DNA of 64,000 nt from Erythrobacter sp. HKB08 (GTDB taxonomy: Bacteria > Pseudomonadota > Alphaproteobacteria > Sphingomonadales > Sphingomonadaceae). A model generated the notes under the pieces. That model was not told where the DNA came from. It saw only the letters and a program-made list of their open reading frames with translations, and did no database searches. The DNA lies in NCBI RefSeq assembly GCF_004114695.1, contig NZ_CP035310.1, forward strand, positions 496,001 to 560,000, read 5' to 3'. Made by a program: the position numbers and the translations under genes. This document shows positions 43,934 through 52,456 of the stretch, one piece after another (positions within the stretch are counted from its first letter, which is position 1; every line of letters starts with the position of its first letter).

Positions 43934-44686
43934 TTACGTGTTCGGTTCGGTTTCGACGTCGTCGCAGATCAGCTTGCCCGACCCGACCGTATTGGCCTTG
44001 CAGGTCGCGCCGCCCGTCACCGTAACGGTGCCCGAGCCGAAGATGTTCGCCTCGACATCGCCGCCGGATGCGAAAATCGCCTTGCCAGAGCCCGCGATGT
44101 TGATGTCGGCCGAACCGACCGTGATTTCGGCCATCGAGGCTTCTCCCGAACCGCCGAGATTGAAGTCGAGGCTGTCGGCCGTGCCCGAGCCGGTGAAGCT
44201 GCCGGAGCCGCCGATGTTCACGTCGAGCCTGCCGGCCTCGACCGAAGCCGCGCTCGCTTTGCCGGATCCGCCGATCGAGACAGTCGCGTCGCCCGACAGG
44301 CGATCGGCCTCGATCGTGCCCGAACCGGCGATATTCATCGTGTCGAGCGAAGGGATGGTGACGCGGATGGTCGCCGTGTTGTCGCCGCTCCAGTTCTTGC
44401 CTTCGCGATAGACGGCGAAATTGTCGCCGTCGCGGTCGAAGCGCAGCTTGTCGGTTACTTCCTCGTCGCCTTCGACCTCGATGGTGAAAGCATCGCCGGT
44501 GGTGACCACGATATTGTCGGGCCCTGCCAGCGTCACACCGGTCGGGGCATCGCCAGAGGTGTCGAATTCCGAGAGCGGAACGCCGTCGCCGTCGATCTGG
44601 ATGTCCATGTCGTTGCAGGCCGCCAGCGTCGTCGCGAGGCCGATCGCGTAGAGGGGGCCGAGAATGTTGCGCGGGGTGAATTTCAT
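43934..44686 (-). CDS. GIN-domain (DUF2807) lipoprotein
   Basis: A 250-residue protein with a lipoprotein signal (MKFTPRNIL to TTLAAC, Cys24). The rest is a right-handed beta-helix of repeats with IGGSG, NIAGSG, LGGSGEA and VGSGKL turns, the head-GIN domain. These repeats form extracellular adhesin-like coils; ligand unknown. The gene follows a paralogue after 35 bases, and both probably come from one transcript. Confidence 0.82.
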   Translation of the reverse strand: MKFTPRNILGPLYAIGLATTLAACNDMDIQIDGDGVPLSEFDTSGDAPTGVTLAGPDNIVVTTGDAFTIEVEGDEEVTDKLRFDRDGDNFAVYREGKNWSGDNTATIRVTIPSLDTMNIAGSGTIEADRLSGDATVSIGGSGKASAASVEAGRLDVNIGGSGSFTGSGTADSLDFNLGGSGEASMAEITVGSADINIAGSGKAIFASGGDVEANIFGSGTVTVTGGATCKANTVGSGKLICDDVETEPNT

Positions 44687-44721
44687 CGTCGTCTCCGGTT
44701 TATCCCTGGTGGTGCGGACGG

Positions 44722-45696
44722 TCAGTCCAATTTCTTCGGCTTCTTGGCCTTTTTCGCTTTCTTGGGCTTAGCAGGCTTGGCCGGCTTCGCTGCCTTGGCG
44801 GGCTTTGCTTTCTTCGCCTTTTTCGCCTTGGGCTTTTCCGGCGCCGCAGGCGCTTCTTCCTCTGCCGGCTCGTTGGCGACCTTGCGCGCGAACTCCTTGC
44901 GGCGCGCGTCCATCGGCGGGCGCTCGTGCGGCCCGCGGTTCTCGCGCGGCGCGCAGTGGATCTTGCCCGAGCCGAGCGAAGTCGTCGTGAGCTTCGCATT
45001 GCCGAATACCATCAGCGTGCCGGAGCCCATGGTGGTCGCTTCGATCGCACCGTCGCTGGCGACCATTGCGTGGCCCGAACCCGCCAGGGTGATCTTCGCG
45101 GTTTCGACCTCGCAATGCGCGAGCATAGCCTTGCCGGAACCGGCGACATTGAGCTTGAGCTTTGCAGTGCTGCCGTCTGCCACCAGCATGCCCGAGCCCA
45201 TGAGGTTCGCCTTGAGGCGCTCGATGGAAATCTCGTCGAGGACGATGATGCCCGATCCTGCAATGACGACCTTGGCCTCGGCTGCGAGCGCATTGGTCGA
45301 GATCATGCCCGAACCGGCGACGACGAGCGTGCGGGGGGCGGGCATGGTGACCTCGACATGCGCCACATCGCGCCCGTCCTTGCGCATGATGACCAGCCGG
45401 CCATCCTTGAGCGAATAGCGCAGGGCATCTGCGCCTTCGCCGCTCGCATTGATGCGGAAGGTCTTGCCCTCGGTGATTTCGACATTGGTCGAGCCCATCA
45501 CGATAAGCTTTTCCGGTGCGGGCTGGGTCAGGTCGAGCTCGTCGAGCGTCTGGCCATCGTGCTCGCCGTCGAAATGGAAGCGGGCGCCATCGAAGCGGAA
45601 ATTGGTCTTGTCGAACCGGAAGTTCTTGTCGTCGAACTTGCCCGACATCGCGGCTCCGACAATCGTTCCGACATTCCTCAGGATATCGTTGAGCAT
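44722..45696 (-). CDS. GIN-domain (DUF2807) protein with lysine-rich tail
   Basis: A 324-residue protein. After a 40-residue segment with FRFD repeats comes a DUF2807 beta-helix (VVAGSGMIST, IAGSGIIVLDE, GSGMLVADGS, VAGSGKAMLA, TMGSGTLMV). The last 65 residues are a lysine-alanine-proline tail (KAKKAKPAKAAK type) like histone H1 or bacterial DNA-binding tails. No signal peptide is evident, so it may be cytoplasmic or nucleoid-linked, unlike its paralogue. The start 45696 follows GGAG nine bases upstream. Confidence 0.72.
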   Translation of the reverse strand: MLNDILRNVGTIVGAAMSGKFDDKNFRFDKTNFRFDGARFHFDGEHDGQTLDELDLTQPAPEKLIVMGSTNVEITEGKTFRINASGEGADALRYSLKDGRLVIMRKDGRDVAHVEVTMPAPRTLVVAGSGMISTNALAAEAKVVIAGSGIIVLDEISIERLKANLMGSGMLVADGSTAKLKLNVAGSGKAMLAHCEVETAKITLAGSGHAMVASDGAIEATTMGSGTLMVFGNAKLTTTSLGSGKIHCAPRENRGPHERPPMDARRKEFARKVANEPAEEEAPAAPEKPKAKKAKKAKPAKAAKPAKPAKPKKAKKAKKPKKLD

Positions 45697-45725
45697 GGGG
45701 GTTCTCCAGCTAATGCGTATTGCTG

Positions 45726-45753
45726 ATATAATACAGCAGGCATCCGCCTTCAA
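45726..45753 (-). promoter_or_regulatory. Candidate promoter for the GIN-domain genes
   Basis: On the minus strand TTGAAG (45753-45748) and TTATAT (45731-45726) are 16 bases apart, about 30 bases before the start at 45696. Around the -10 box lies an inverted repeat TGCTG-N8-CAGCA (45721-45738) that could be an operator. Confidence 0.4.
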
Positions 45754-45764
45754 CACCCCCAACG

Positions 45765-45791
45765 AAAAGGGCCGCCCAATCGGACGGCCCC
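45765..45791 (-). terminator. Rho-independent terminator of carD
   Basis: On the minus strand GGGCCG pairs with CGGCCC around a ten-base spacer (45769-45774 with 45785-45790), followed by TTTT. It lies about 30 bases after the carD stop and just before the GIN-gene promoter, separating the two units. Confidence 0.7.
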
Positions 45792-45818
45792 TGTCGATAC
45801 GAGAATGTCGCCCGTCGA

Positions 45819-46352
45819 TCAGGCGTCTTCGGTGTTCTCGTAATACTGCGGCGCATGCTCGCGCAGCACGTCGAGGATTTTCTCGAGCGCGGTCGCCTCG
45901 TCGGTCTTCTCCATCGCCGCGAGTTCGCGGGCGAGACGGCTCGAGGCCGCTTCGAAGATCTGGCGTTCCGAATAGCTCTGTTCCGGCTGGTCGTCCGGAC
46001 GGAACAGGTCGCGGGTGACTTCGGCGATCAGGACGATTTCGCCCGAGTTGATCTTGGCCTCGTACTCCTGCGCGCGGCGCGACCACATGGTGCGCTTCAC
46101 CTTCGGCTTGCCCTTGAGGGTTTCCATCGCTTCCTTGAGCGTCTTGTCGCTCGACAGCTTGCGCATGCCGATCGATTCGACCTTGTTGGTCGGGACGCGC
46201 AGGGTCATGCGCTCTTTCTCGAAACGCAGGACGTAGAGCTCGAGCTGCATGCCCGCGATCTCTTCATTCTGCAGTTCGATCACGCGACCGACACCATGCT
46301 TGGGGTAAACGACGTAATCGCCCACGTCGAAGGCGGGAGCCTTGGCTGCCAT
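45819..46352 (-). CDS. CarD family transcriptional regulator
   Basis: A 177-residue protein. Residues 8-70 form the RNA-polymerase-interacting domain (YVVYPKHGVGRVIE, LELYVLRFEKERMTLRVP) and the rest is the DNA-binding helical domain (MWSRRAQEYEAKINSG, ERQIFEAASSRLAREL). CarD binds RNA polymerase beta and stabilises the open promoter complex, with rRNA promoters as main targets. It is transcribed alone and ends in a terminator; a 204-bp gap precedes it. Confidence 0.92.
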   Translation of the reverse strand: MAAKAPAFDVGDYVVYPKHGVGRVIELQNEEIAGMQLELYVLRFEKERMTLRVPTNKVESIGMRKLSSDKTLKEAMETLKGKPKVKRTMWSRRAQEYEAKINSGEIVLIAEVTRDLFRPDDQPEQSYSERQIFEAASSRLARELAAMEKTDEATALEKILDVLREHAPQYYENTEDA

Positions 46353-46513
46353 ACACAGTCCTTTCTAGCGGTCGGGAGCCCCCGGAAGCGACGAAAACCG
46401 ACCCTTCGCCCGGGCCGTGTCAGCCCGGTCGGAACCGGATTGTGTTGTCGCGAGTGGTCCTGACCTTTCCGTTCTATCCTCCGTCGCCGGGACCAAACCG
46501 GCGCGGTTGATGG

Positions 46514-46519
46514 ATTATA
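46514..46519 (-). promoter_or_regulatory. Candidate -10 box upstream of carD
   Basis: TATAAT on the minus strand, 162 bases before the carD start. No good -35 box is seen at 16-18 bases upstream. The leader of about 150 bases between this box and the gene is GC-rich and contains no recognised riboswitch. Confidence 0.35.
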
Positions 46520-46556
46520 TAACACAACCGCAACAAAATTGCGAGTCTTTCGCCTT

Positions 46557-47357
46557 TCAGCCTTGACTGCCCTCGGCATGGCGTTCGCGCGCGGCATTCA
46601 GCTCGGCTCCGAAGAGGAACAGGAAGGCGCTGAGATACAGCCAGGTCAGCAGCACGATGACCGCGCCGAGCGAGCCATAAGTCGCGTTGTAATTGGCAAA
46701 ATTCGCCGAATAGTAGCCGAAGGCGGATGTCGCGATGAGCCAGCCGATCGCGAACAGCAGCGCGCCGGGCCACAGCGCCGGCCATCGGGGCGGCTGGCGA
46801 CGATGCGGCGCTACCCGGTAGGCGAGCGCCGCTCCGCCGAATCCGGTCGCGCCGAGCAAAGCGAAAGCGGCTATGCTCGCGGCAATGCCGCCCAGCGCAC
46901 TGGTCGCAGCGATCGCGAAGGCGGACACGCCGAAAGCCACGAGCGCGCCGATGGTGAGCAGGATGGCCACCAGGTTGAACTTGAGGATGTTGCGCGTCTC
47001 GTCCGCGCAAAAGGCGACATTGAGCGCGGTGATGATCGAGCCGGCACCGCTACGCGCGCTGAACAGCGACACGGCGAAAGCGGTGAGGAGCCCGAGACCC
47101 TTGGCACCTTTCGAACCCTCGACCACGCTGCGCAGCTGCTCTCCGACCAGATCGGCCGCCGATGCGGGCAAATTGCTCGCCAGCACCGCGACATGGCGCG
47201 CGACCGTAGCCGGCTCGGCGACAAGGCCATAGATCAGCACCGCCACGGCGAGCAGCGGCACCATCGCGAGGAATGCGAAATAGGCGATTCCCGCCGCAGT
47301 CAGCGAAATCGTGTTTTCGGTCGAGCGTGCCCAGGCGCGTTTGAGCAGGGTCAGCAT
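46557..47357 (-). CDS. YihY/BrkB family inner-membrane protein
   Basis: A 266-residue protein with six predicted helices (TENTISLTAAGIAYFAFLAMVP is the typical first one). Family features are GLLTAFAVSLFSARSGAGSI, the long helix region around 170-190 and TYGSLGAVIVLLTWLYLSAFLFLFGAELNAA. The YihY group was once thought to be RNase BN, which is now considered wrong; the function is unknown. It lies 22 bases after fdxA on the same strand. Confidence 0.9.
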   Translation of the reverse strand: MLTLLKRAWARSTENTISLTAAGIAYFAFLAMVPLLAVAVLIYGLVAEPATVARHVAVLASNLPASAADLVGEQLRSVVEGSKGAKGLGLLTAFAVSLFSARSGAGSIITALNVAFCADETRNILKFNLVAILLTIGALVAFGVSAFAIAATSALGGIAASIAAFALLGATGFGGAALAYRVAPHRRQPPRWPALWPGALLFAIGWLIATSAFGYYSANFANYNATYGSLGAVIVLLTWLYLSAFLFLFGAELNAARERHAEGSQG

Positions 47358-47379
47358 GGCTGCGACCCGGGTGCGAAGA

Positions 47380-47718
47380 TCAATCGCCTTCGCCCGGCTC
47401 CGGGGTGAAGTACTTCTCGAACTTGCCTTCTTCGCCCTTGTGCTCGTCGGCGTCCTCGGGCGGATCCTTCTGGCTCGTGATGTTCGGCCATTCGGCGGAG
47501 TACTTGGTGTTGAGCTCGAGCCACTTCTCGAGACCGTCCTCGGTATCGGGGAGGATCGCCTCGGCCGGGCATTCGGGTTCGCACACGCCGCAATCGATGC
47601 ATTCCGAAGGGTTGATGACCAGCATGGTCTCGCCTTCGTAGAAACAGTCTACCGGGCACACTTCGACACAGTCGGTGTACTTGCATTTGATGCATGCGTC
47701 GGTGACGACATAGGTCAT
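47380..47718 (-). CDS. fdxA: 7Fe ferredoxin ([3Fe-4S][4Fe-4S])
   Basis: A 112-residue ferredoxin. Compared by eye with Azotobacter FdI, the [3Fe-4S] ligands are Cys9, Cys17 and Cys50, the [4Fe-4S] ligands are Cys21, Cys40, Cys43 and Cys46, and Cys25 is the free residue. The second half (residues 60-112) is the acidic tail found in FdxA proteins. It transfers electrons at low potential; partner unknown. It overlaps the S4 gene by four bases. Confidence 0.92.
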   Translation of the reverse strand: MTYVVTDACIKCKYTDCVEVCPVDCFYEGETMLVINPSECIDCGVCEPECPAEAILPDTEDGLEKWLELNTKYSAEWPNITSQKDPPEDADEHKGEEGKFEKYFTPEPGEGD

Positions 47719-48038
47719 TGCGGTGTATTCCCTTGTTTCCTGCCCGCCGAGCGGGCCGTGCCCTGCGCTGCTATGGCGCTTTCACCCGCCGGGTCAAGCA
47801 CCCGATAGCAGCTTTGCGCTTCATCAGCCGGTCCGCGCCGCACCGGCAATTGCTCAATCGCGACGACCGTGACCGGGTTCCCGAACGGCAAAGTGAGGAC
47901 GTCGCCGACGCCGACCGGCTGGCTGCACCGGGTCACCCGCTCGCGGTTGAGGCGGATGTGCCCGCCATCGACCATCCGCTGCGCCAGGCCCCGCGTTCGC
48001 GTGAAGCGGCACCAGTGCAGCAGGCGGTCTATGCGCAT
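47715..48038 (-). CDS. RNA-binding S4 domain protein (HslR-like)
   Basis: A 107-residue protein. [31 protein letters not shown] is the S4 fold, followed by [10 protein letters not shown]. Relatives include HslR/Hsp15, which rescues stalled 50S-nascent chain complexes. ATG 48038 overlaps the helicase stop (TAATG) by one base and its stop overlaps fdxA by four, so the three genes are coupled. Confidence 0.85.
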   Translation of the reverse strand: MRIDRLLHWCRFTRTRGLAQRMVDGGHIRLNRERVTRCSQPVGVGDVLTLPFGNPVTVVAIEQLPVRRGPADEAQSCYRVLDPAGESAIAAQGTARSAGRKQGNTPQ

Positions 48039-50542
48039 TACCGGATGAGGTCAGCCAGCCCGGCGAAAGCATTGCCCTCGCGCGGCTTGGAGGGCTTGGC
48101 GCGTTCCTGCTTGCGGCGCGAAGGGCGCCACTCGAAGAAACCGGGCGCGGGCGGACCGAACGCCTTTTCGGCCAGCGCCTTGCCCGGCTGGTGGCGGAAA
48201 CCTGCTGCGCCGAGCAGTCGGCGGAAGCTGTCGGGCGTGAGGCCGGTCGAGATGGCGAGCGAGGGGTCGAGGATGAACTTGCGGTTCTTCGACTTGGCGC
48301 GCGCTTCGTGTGCGGCGCGCAGCACCTTCTCCGCGACATCGACGCGCACCGCCTGTCCGCCGGCCGGGCGATAGCCCGAAGGCAGCTTCCTCTCGCCCTC
48401 GATCACCGGGATCATCGCTTCGTTGAGCGCGCGGCGATCGATGCCCATCGCGTTGAGCAACTTGCGCGGTGCAGGCTTGAGAAGGGCGGGGGCGAAAATG
48501 TCGAGCGCGCCGAAAGTGACGCCAAGCCGCCTCAGGAACGGCCGCATTTCCTTGGGCAAATGCTCGATCCCCGCCTTTTCGCGGCCGACATAGCCGTGAC
48601 CCGAAATAACGTTGAGCAGCAATGCGCGGGCCTGCGACCCGGCATTGGGGTCCTGCGTCGCAGCTTCCATTTTCGCCAGCGGCTCAAGCGGTTCGAGCTG
48701 CTTGGCGAGCCAGGTATCGAGCGCCGCAACCAGCTTGGCGCGCGCTTCGTCCGGCAGCGCGTCGAGCTCGCGCGCAAGATCGAGCCGCGGCCTGGTCGGC
48801 GAACCCTCGACCACGAGCCTGGCGAGCAGGTGCCCGTCCCAGCGCAGCGCTCCCTTCTCGATGGTTACGCCGTCGAGCCCGCCGGCAACGAGGGCCTCGG
48901 CCCGCTCGGAAAGGATGCGCGGCAGGGCCTTCTCGCCTGCCGCGAGCAGCATCTTGCGATCGGCATGGTTGGCCGAATGGTCGACGGTGAAGCGGAAACC
49001 CTCGATCCGGCCGATCGCCTCGTCCTCGACCAGCAGGCTGCCGTCTTCGGCCAGCGTCACGGGCAGTAGGGAAGCATCCTGTCCCAGCGATTTCATCAGG
49101 ATTGCAGTCCTTCTATTCACAAAACGTTCGGTCAGCCGGGCATGTAGCGCATCCGACAGCCGCGCTTCCACCGCCCTTGCGCGCGCAGCCATCTCGTCGC
49201 GCGCGAGCACCCAGTCGGGGCGCTGGCAGATGTAGGCCCAGCTGCGGATCGCCGCGATCCGGCCCTGCAGCGTATGGATGTCGCCCTGCACATTGTCGAG
49301 TTCGGCAATGCGCGCAGCGGCGAAGTCGGCCCCGATATAGCCGCCCCGCAAATCCTGCCACAGCCGCGCGACGAAGCGTGCATGGGTGTCGGGCCCGACC
49401 TGGCGGAAGTCGGGCAGCGAGCATGCTTCCCAGAAGCGGCGGACATTGCCTGCCCCGCGCACCCCGTCGGCAAGCGGCGTTTCCGCGAGGCGTTTGAGCA
49501 CGGCAAGGTCGATCGATTCCGGGACGAGGCGCAGCTCTTCCTCTTCCGGTTTCGCCTCGAGGTCGGCGATCAGCGTCGCGATACTGTCGAACCGGGGTTC
49601 GGCCTCGCGCCAGAAAAGGCGGGTGATCGGGCGGAAGCGGTGTTCCTCGATCGCGTAGATCTCTTCCTCGGAAAACTCCGCCGGCTCGGCATGATGCCCG
49701 CCGACGCCGGAAAGCGTCCCGAACGTCCCGTCCTGCTGGTGTCGCCCCGCGCGCCCGGCGATCTGGGCCATTTCGGAAGGAGTCAGGCGGCGCTGCTTGA
49801 CCCCGTCGAACTTGGCGAGCGAGGCGAAGGCGACGTGGCGCACATCGAGATTGAGGCCCATGCCGATCGCGTCGGTCGCGACGATGTAGTCGACCTCGCC
49901 CGCCTGGAACATGGCGACCTGCTTGTTGCGCGTTTCCGGGCTCAGCGCGCCCATCACCACCGCGCTCCCGCCGCGGAACCGGCGAAGCATCTCGGCCACC
50001 GCGTAGACCTGTTCGGCACTGAAAGCGACGATCGCGCTGCGCGGGGGAAGGCGCGAGAGCTTGCGCGCGCCGGCATGGGTGAGGGTGGAAAAACGCGGCC
50101 GCTCGATGATCTCGGCCCTCGGCACCAGCGCGCGAACCATCGGCTCGAGCGTTGCCGCGCCGAGCAGCATGGTCTCCTCGCGCCCCCGTGCGTGGAGCAG
50201 CCGGTCGGTGAATATATGCCCGCGCTCGCGATTGGCGCCGAGCTGCGCCTCGTCGAGCGCGACGAAGGCGTGGCCGCCGCCATCGCGCGGCATGGCTTCG
50301 GCAGTGCAGCAGAAATAGCGCGCTTCGGGCGGCTCGATCCGCTCCTCGCCGGTGATCAGCGCGACCTGTTTCTCGCCCTTGATCGCGACGACCCGGTCGT
50401 AGACCTCGCGCGCGAGCAGGCGCAGGGGAAAGCCGATGGCGCCGCTCGAATGGGCGCACATGCGCTCGATCGCGAGATGCGTCTTGCCGGTATTGGTGGG
50501 CCCGAGAACCGCCTTGATCGTGCTGTCCGTCACCCCCCTCAT
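48038..50542 (-). CDS. Suv3-like DEAD/H-type RNA helicase
   Basis: An 834-residue protein. The helicase core (1-390) has GPTNTGKTHLAI (Walker A), FVALDEAQLGA (DEAQ motif II), VAFSAEQVYAVAEML and the C-terminal motifs YIVATDAIGMGLNLDVRHV and QIAGRAGRHQQDG. This is the Suv3 type of ATP-dependent helicase, as found in mitochondria and alphaproteobacteria. The rest (400-834) is helical with a lysine-rich tail (RKQERAKPSKP). The start MRGVTDST at 50542 suits the family; the frame extends further upstream without homology. It heads the S4-fdxA operon. Confidence 0.88.
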   Translation of the reverse strand: MRGVTDSTIKAVLGPTNTGKTHLAIERMCAHSSGAIGFPLRLLAREVYDRVVAIKGEKQVALITGEERIEPPEARYFCCTAEAMPRDGGGHAFVALDEAQLGANRERGHIFTDRLLHARGREETMLLGAATLEPMVRALVPRAEIIERPRFSTLTHAGARKLSRLPPRSAIVAFSAEQVYAVAEMLRRFRGGSAVVMGALSPETRNKQVAMFQAGEVDYIVATDAIGMGLNLDVRHVAFASLAKFDGVKQRRLTPSEMAQIAGRAGRHQQDGTFGTLSGVGGHHAEPAEFSEEEIYAIEEHRFRPITRLFWREAEPRFDSIATLIADLEAKPEEEELRLVPESIDLAVLKRLAETPLADGVRGAGNVRRFWEACSLPDFRQVGPDTHARFVARLWQDLRGGYIGADFAAARIAELDNVQGDIHTLQGRIAAIRSWAYICQRPDWVLARDEMAARARAVEARLSDALHARLTERFVNRRTAILMKSLGQDASLLPVTLAEDGSLLVEDEAIGRIEGFRFTVDHSANHADRKMLLAAGEKALPRILSERAEALVAGGLDGVTIEKGALRWDGHLLARLVVEGSPTRPRLDLARELDALPDEARAKLVAALDTWLAKQLEPLEPLAKMEAATQDPNAGSQARALLLNVISGHGYVGREKAGIEHLPKEMRPFLRRLGVTFGALDIFAPALLKPAPRKLLNAMGIDRRALNEAMIPVIEGERKLPSGYRPAGGQAVRVDVAEKVLRAAHEARAKSKNRKFILDPSLAISTGLTPDSFRRLLGAAGFRHQPGKALAEKAFGPPAPGFFEWRPSRRKQERAKPSKPREGNAFAGLADLIR

Positions 50543-50685
50543 GTGGCAGCGCACATGCCGCGCGACAACCGCTGGCCCCTCGTCCGGGCGCGGGACACGC
50601 AGCTTGTCGACAGCCAAACGCACTTGACCGCAGATTAAGGCGATATTTACTTTAATTCCCGACGAACGAGGCGATAAGGCCACGA

Positions 50686-52386
50686 GTGGGTCTGGCCGCC
50701 GGTTTCTGGCGGCCCTTATTGGAGGGCGCGTTGTACAAACCGCGCAAAATCGAGGATTCCGCCGAGGCGGAGAATGGCAAGGACGTGCCCTGGCGGGCCG
50801 TGACCCTTGCGCATTCGCAGATCCTCGGAAAAGACGCCCCCGAACCCGCCCGGGTCGAAGAAGAGGCACATCATCGCCTCCAGCGCGGCGACGGCCTGCG
50901 CGAACGCTTCGACGAATGGCGTCATAACACTTCGGAAAAGATTGCCGCGATCGACATCGCGCCGGACCTTGCCGAGGCGATCGGCAGTCGCCGCTGGTTC
51001 CGCGGGCTGGGCACCATGCTCGCCCTGTCTGCAGCGGCGCTCGCCTTCTGGCCCGATTTCTCGCCGGTCGAGGCAGCGCCGGCGATGGATATCGACCAGA
51101 CCTCGCGCGACGAATTCCGCAGCCAGATGATCATGCCGCTCGCGCTCGGCGCGGACAGCGGGCGCCACATGGGTGCAACCCCGGCGGTCAAGGAACTGGC
51201 CCGAGCGCCGGAGCGTCCGCAGCTCATGCTGGTGGCGACGCTTTCGCAGGGCGACAGTTTCGAACGCATGCTCCAGCGAGCAGGCGTCGGCAGCGGCGAT
51301 GCGCAGCGGGTGAGCGAGCTCGTCGCGCGTAGCGTCGACCTGAAGGATATCGAATCCGGCACGCAGGTGGACATCACTCTCGGCCGCCGCGTGTCTCCCG
51401 GCACGCCGCGCCCCCTCGATGCGCTGAATTTCCGCGCCCGTTTCGACCTCGAACTCGCGGTCGAGCGCAATGGCGACAATCTCGCACTGCGCCGCATTCC
51501 GATCCGGGTCGACGAAACACCGCTCCGCATTCGCGGCACCGTGGGGCAGAGCCTCTACCGTTCGGCGCGTGCAGCAGGCGCTCCGGCGAGCGCGGTGCAG
51601 CAGTACCTCAAGGCGCTCGGCGAGCAGGTCGACATGGACCGCTCGGTCCGCGCCACCGATACCTTCGATATGATCGTTTCCTACCGCCGCGCGGCGACCG
51701 GCGAGCGACAGGCGGGCCAGTTGCTCTATGCCGGGATCGATCGCGGCGGGCAGCCGAACATCCAGCTGATGCGCTGGGGCAAGGACGGCCGTTTCTATGA
51801 GGCGTCGGGCGTCGGCGAACAGCGCAGCGGCCTGGTCCGCCCGGTTCCGGGCTCGATGAGCTCCGGCTTCGGCATGCGGCGCCATCCGATCCTCGGCTAT
51901 CGCCGGATGCACTCCGGGCTCGACTTTCGCGCTTCCTACGGCACGCCGATCGTGGCCGTGACCGATGGGCAGGTGAGCGGGGCAGGCCGGATGGGCGGCT
52001 GCGGCATCGCGGTGCGGCTTTCGCACGGCGGCGGGCTGCAGACCCGCTATTGCCACATGAGCCGCCTTGCCGTGCGCAGCGGCCAGAATGTGCGGCGCGG
52101 GCAGGTGATCGGCTATGTCGGCTCGACCGGCCTCTCGACCGGGCCGCATCTCCATTACGAGATGTATCGCGGCGGCCGGGCGATTAATCCGCAAAGCGTC
52201 AACTTCGTCACCCGCGCGCAGCTGGAAGGCGAGGAACTGCGCCGTTTCCGCGAATCCCTCATCCGCCTCAAGACTGTCGACGAAGGCGCGGCACTGGCCG
52301 ATCTCGAGCGCACGCCGGTTGAAATGGTCGACGAGGAACCCGCGCGCGAAATCGACAAGGTGGACCAGCCGAAGAAGGTCGGCTGA
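50686..52386 (+). CDS. M23 family metallopeptidase
   Basis: A 566-residue protein starting at GTG 50686, with TTG 50731 (LYKPRKIED) as an alternative. It has a cytoplasmic or signal-anchor N-terminus, a hydrophobic segment at about 107-123 (LGTMLALSAAALAFW), and a middle domain shared by envelope M23 proteins (LTLIGRRVS region). The C-terminal LytM domain carries all four zinc-site residues: His409 and Asp413 in HSGLDF, and His488/His490 in PHLHYE. It should cut peptidoglycan cross-links or regulate amidases from the periplasm. It is divergent from the Suv3-like gene with a 143-bp gap. Confidence 0.88.
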   Translation: MGLAAGFWRPLLEGALYKPRKIEDSAEAENGKDVPWRAVTLAHSQILGKDAPEPARVEEEAHHRLQRGDGLRERFDEWRHNTSEKIAAIDIAPDLAEAIGSRRWFRGLGTMLALSAAALAFWPDFSPVEAAPAMDIDQTSRDEFRSQMIMPLALGADSGRHMGATPAVKELARAPERPQLMLVATLSQGDSFERMLQRAGVGSGDAQRVSELVARSVDLKDIESGTQVDITLGRRVSPGTPRPLDALNFRARFDLELAVERNGDNLALRRIPIRVDETPLRIRGTVGQSLYRSARAAGAPASAVQQYLKALGEQVDMDRSVRATDTFDMIVSYRRAATGERQAGQLLYAGIDRGGQPNIQLMRWGKDGRFYEASGVGEQRSGLVRPVPGSMSSGFGMRRHPILGYRRMHSGLDFRASYGTPIVAVTDGQVSGAGRMGGCGIAVRLSHGGGLQTRYCHMSRLAVRSGQNVRRGQVIGYVGSTGLSTGPHLHYEMYRGGRAINPQSVNFVTRAQLEGEELRRFRESLIRLKTVDEGAALADLERTPVEMVDEEPAREIDKVDQPKKVG

Positions 52387-52456
52387 CGGGGCGACTGACC
52401 GGGCGACGCGCAAGGCCGATTGAACCGGCCCGCCAATTGCGGCACACAGCCTCCCC

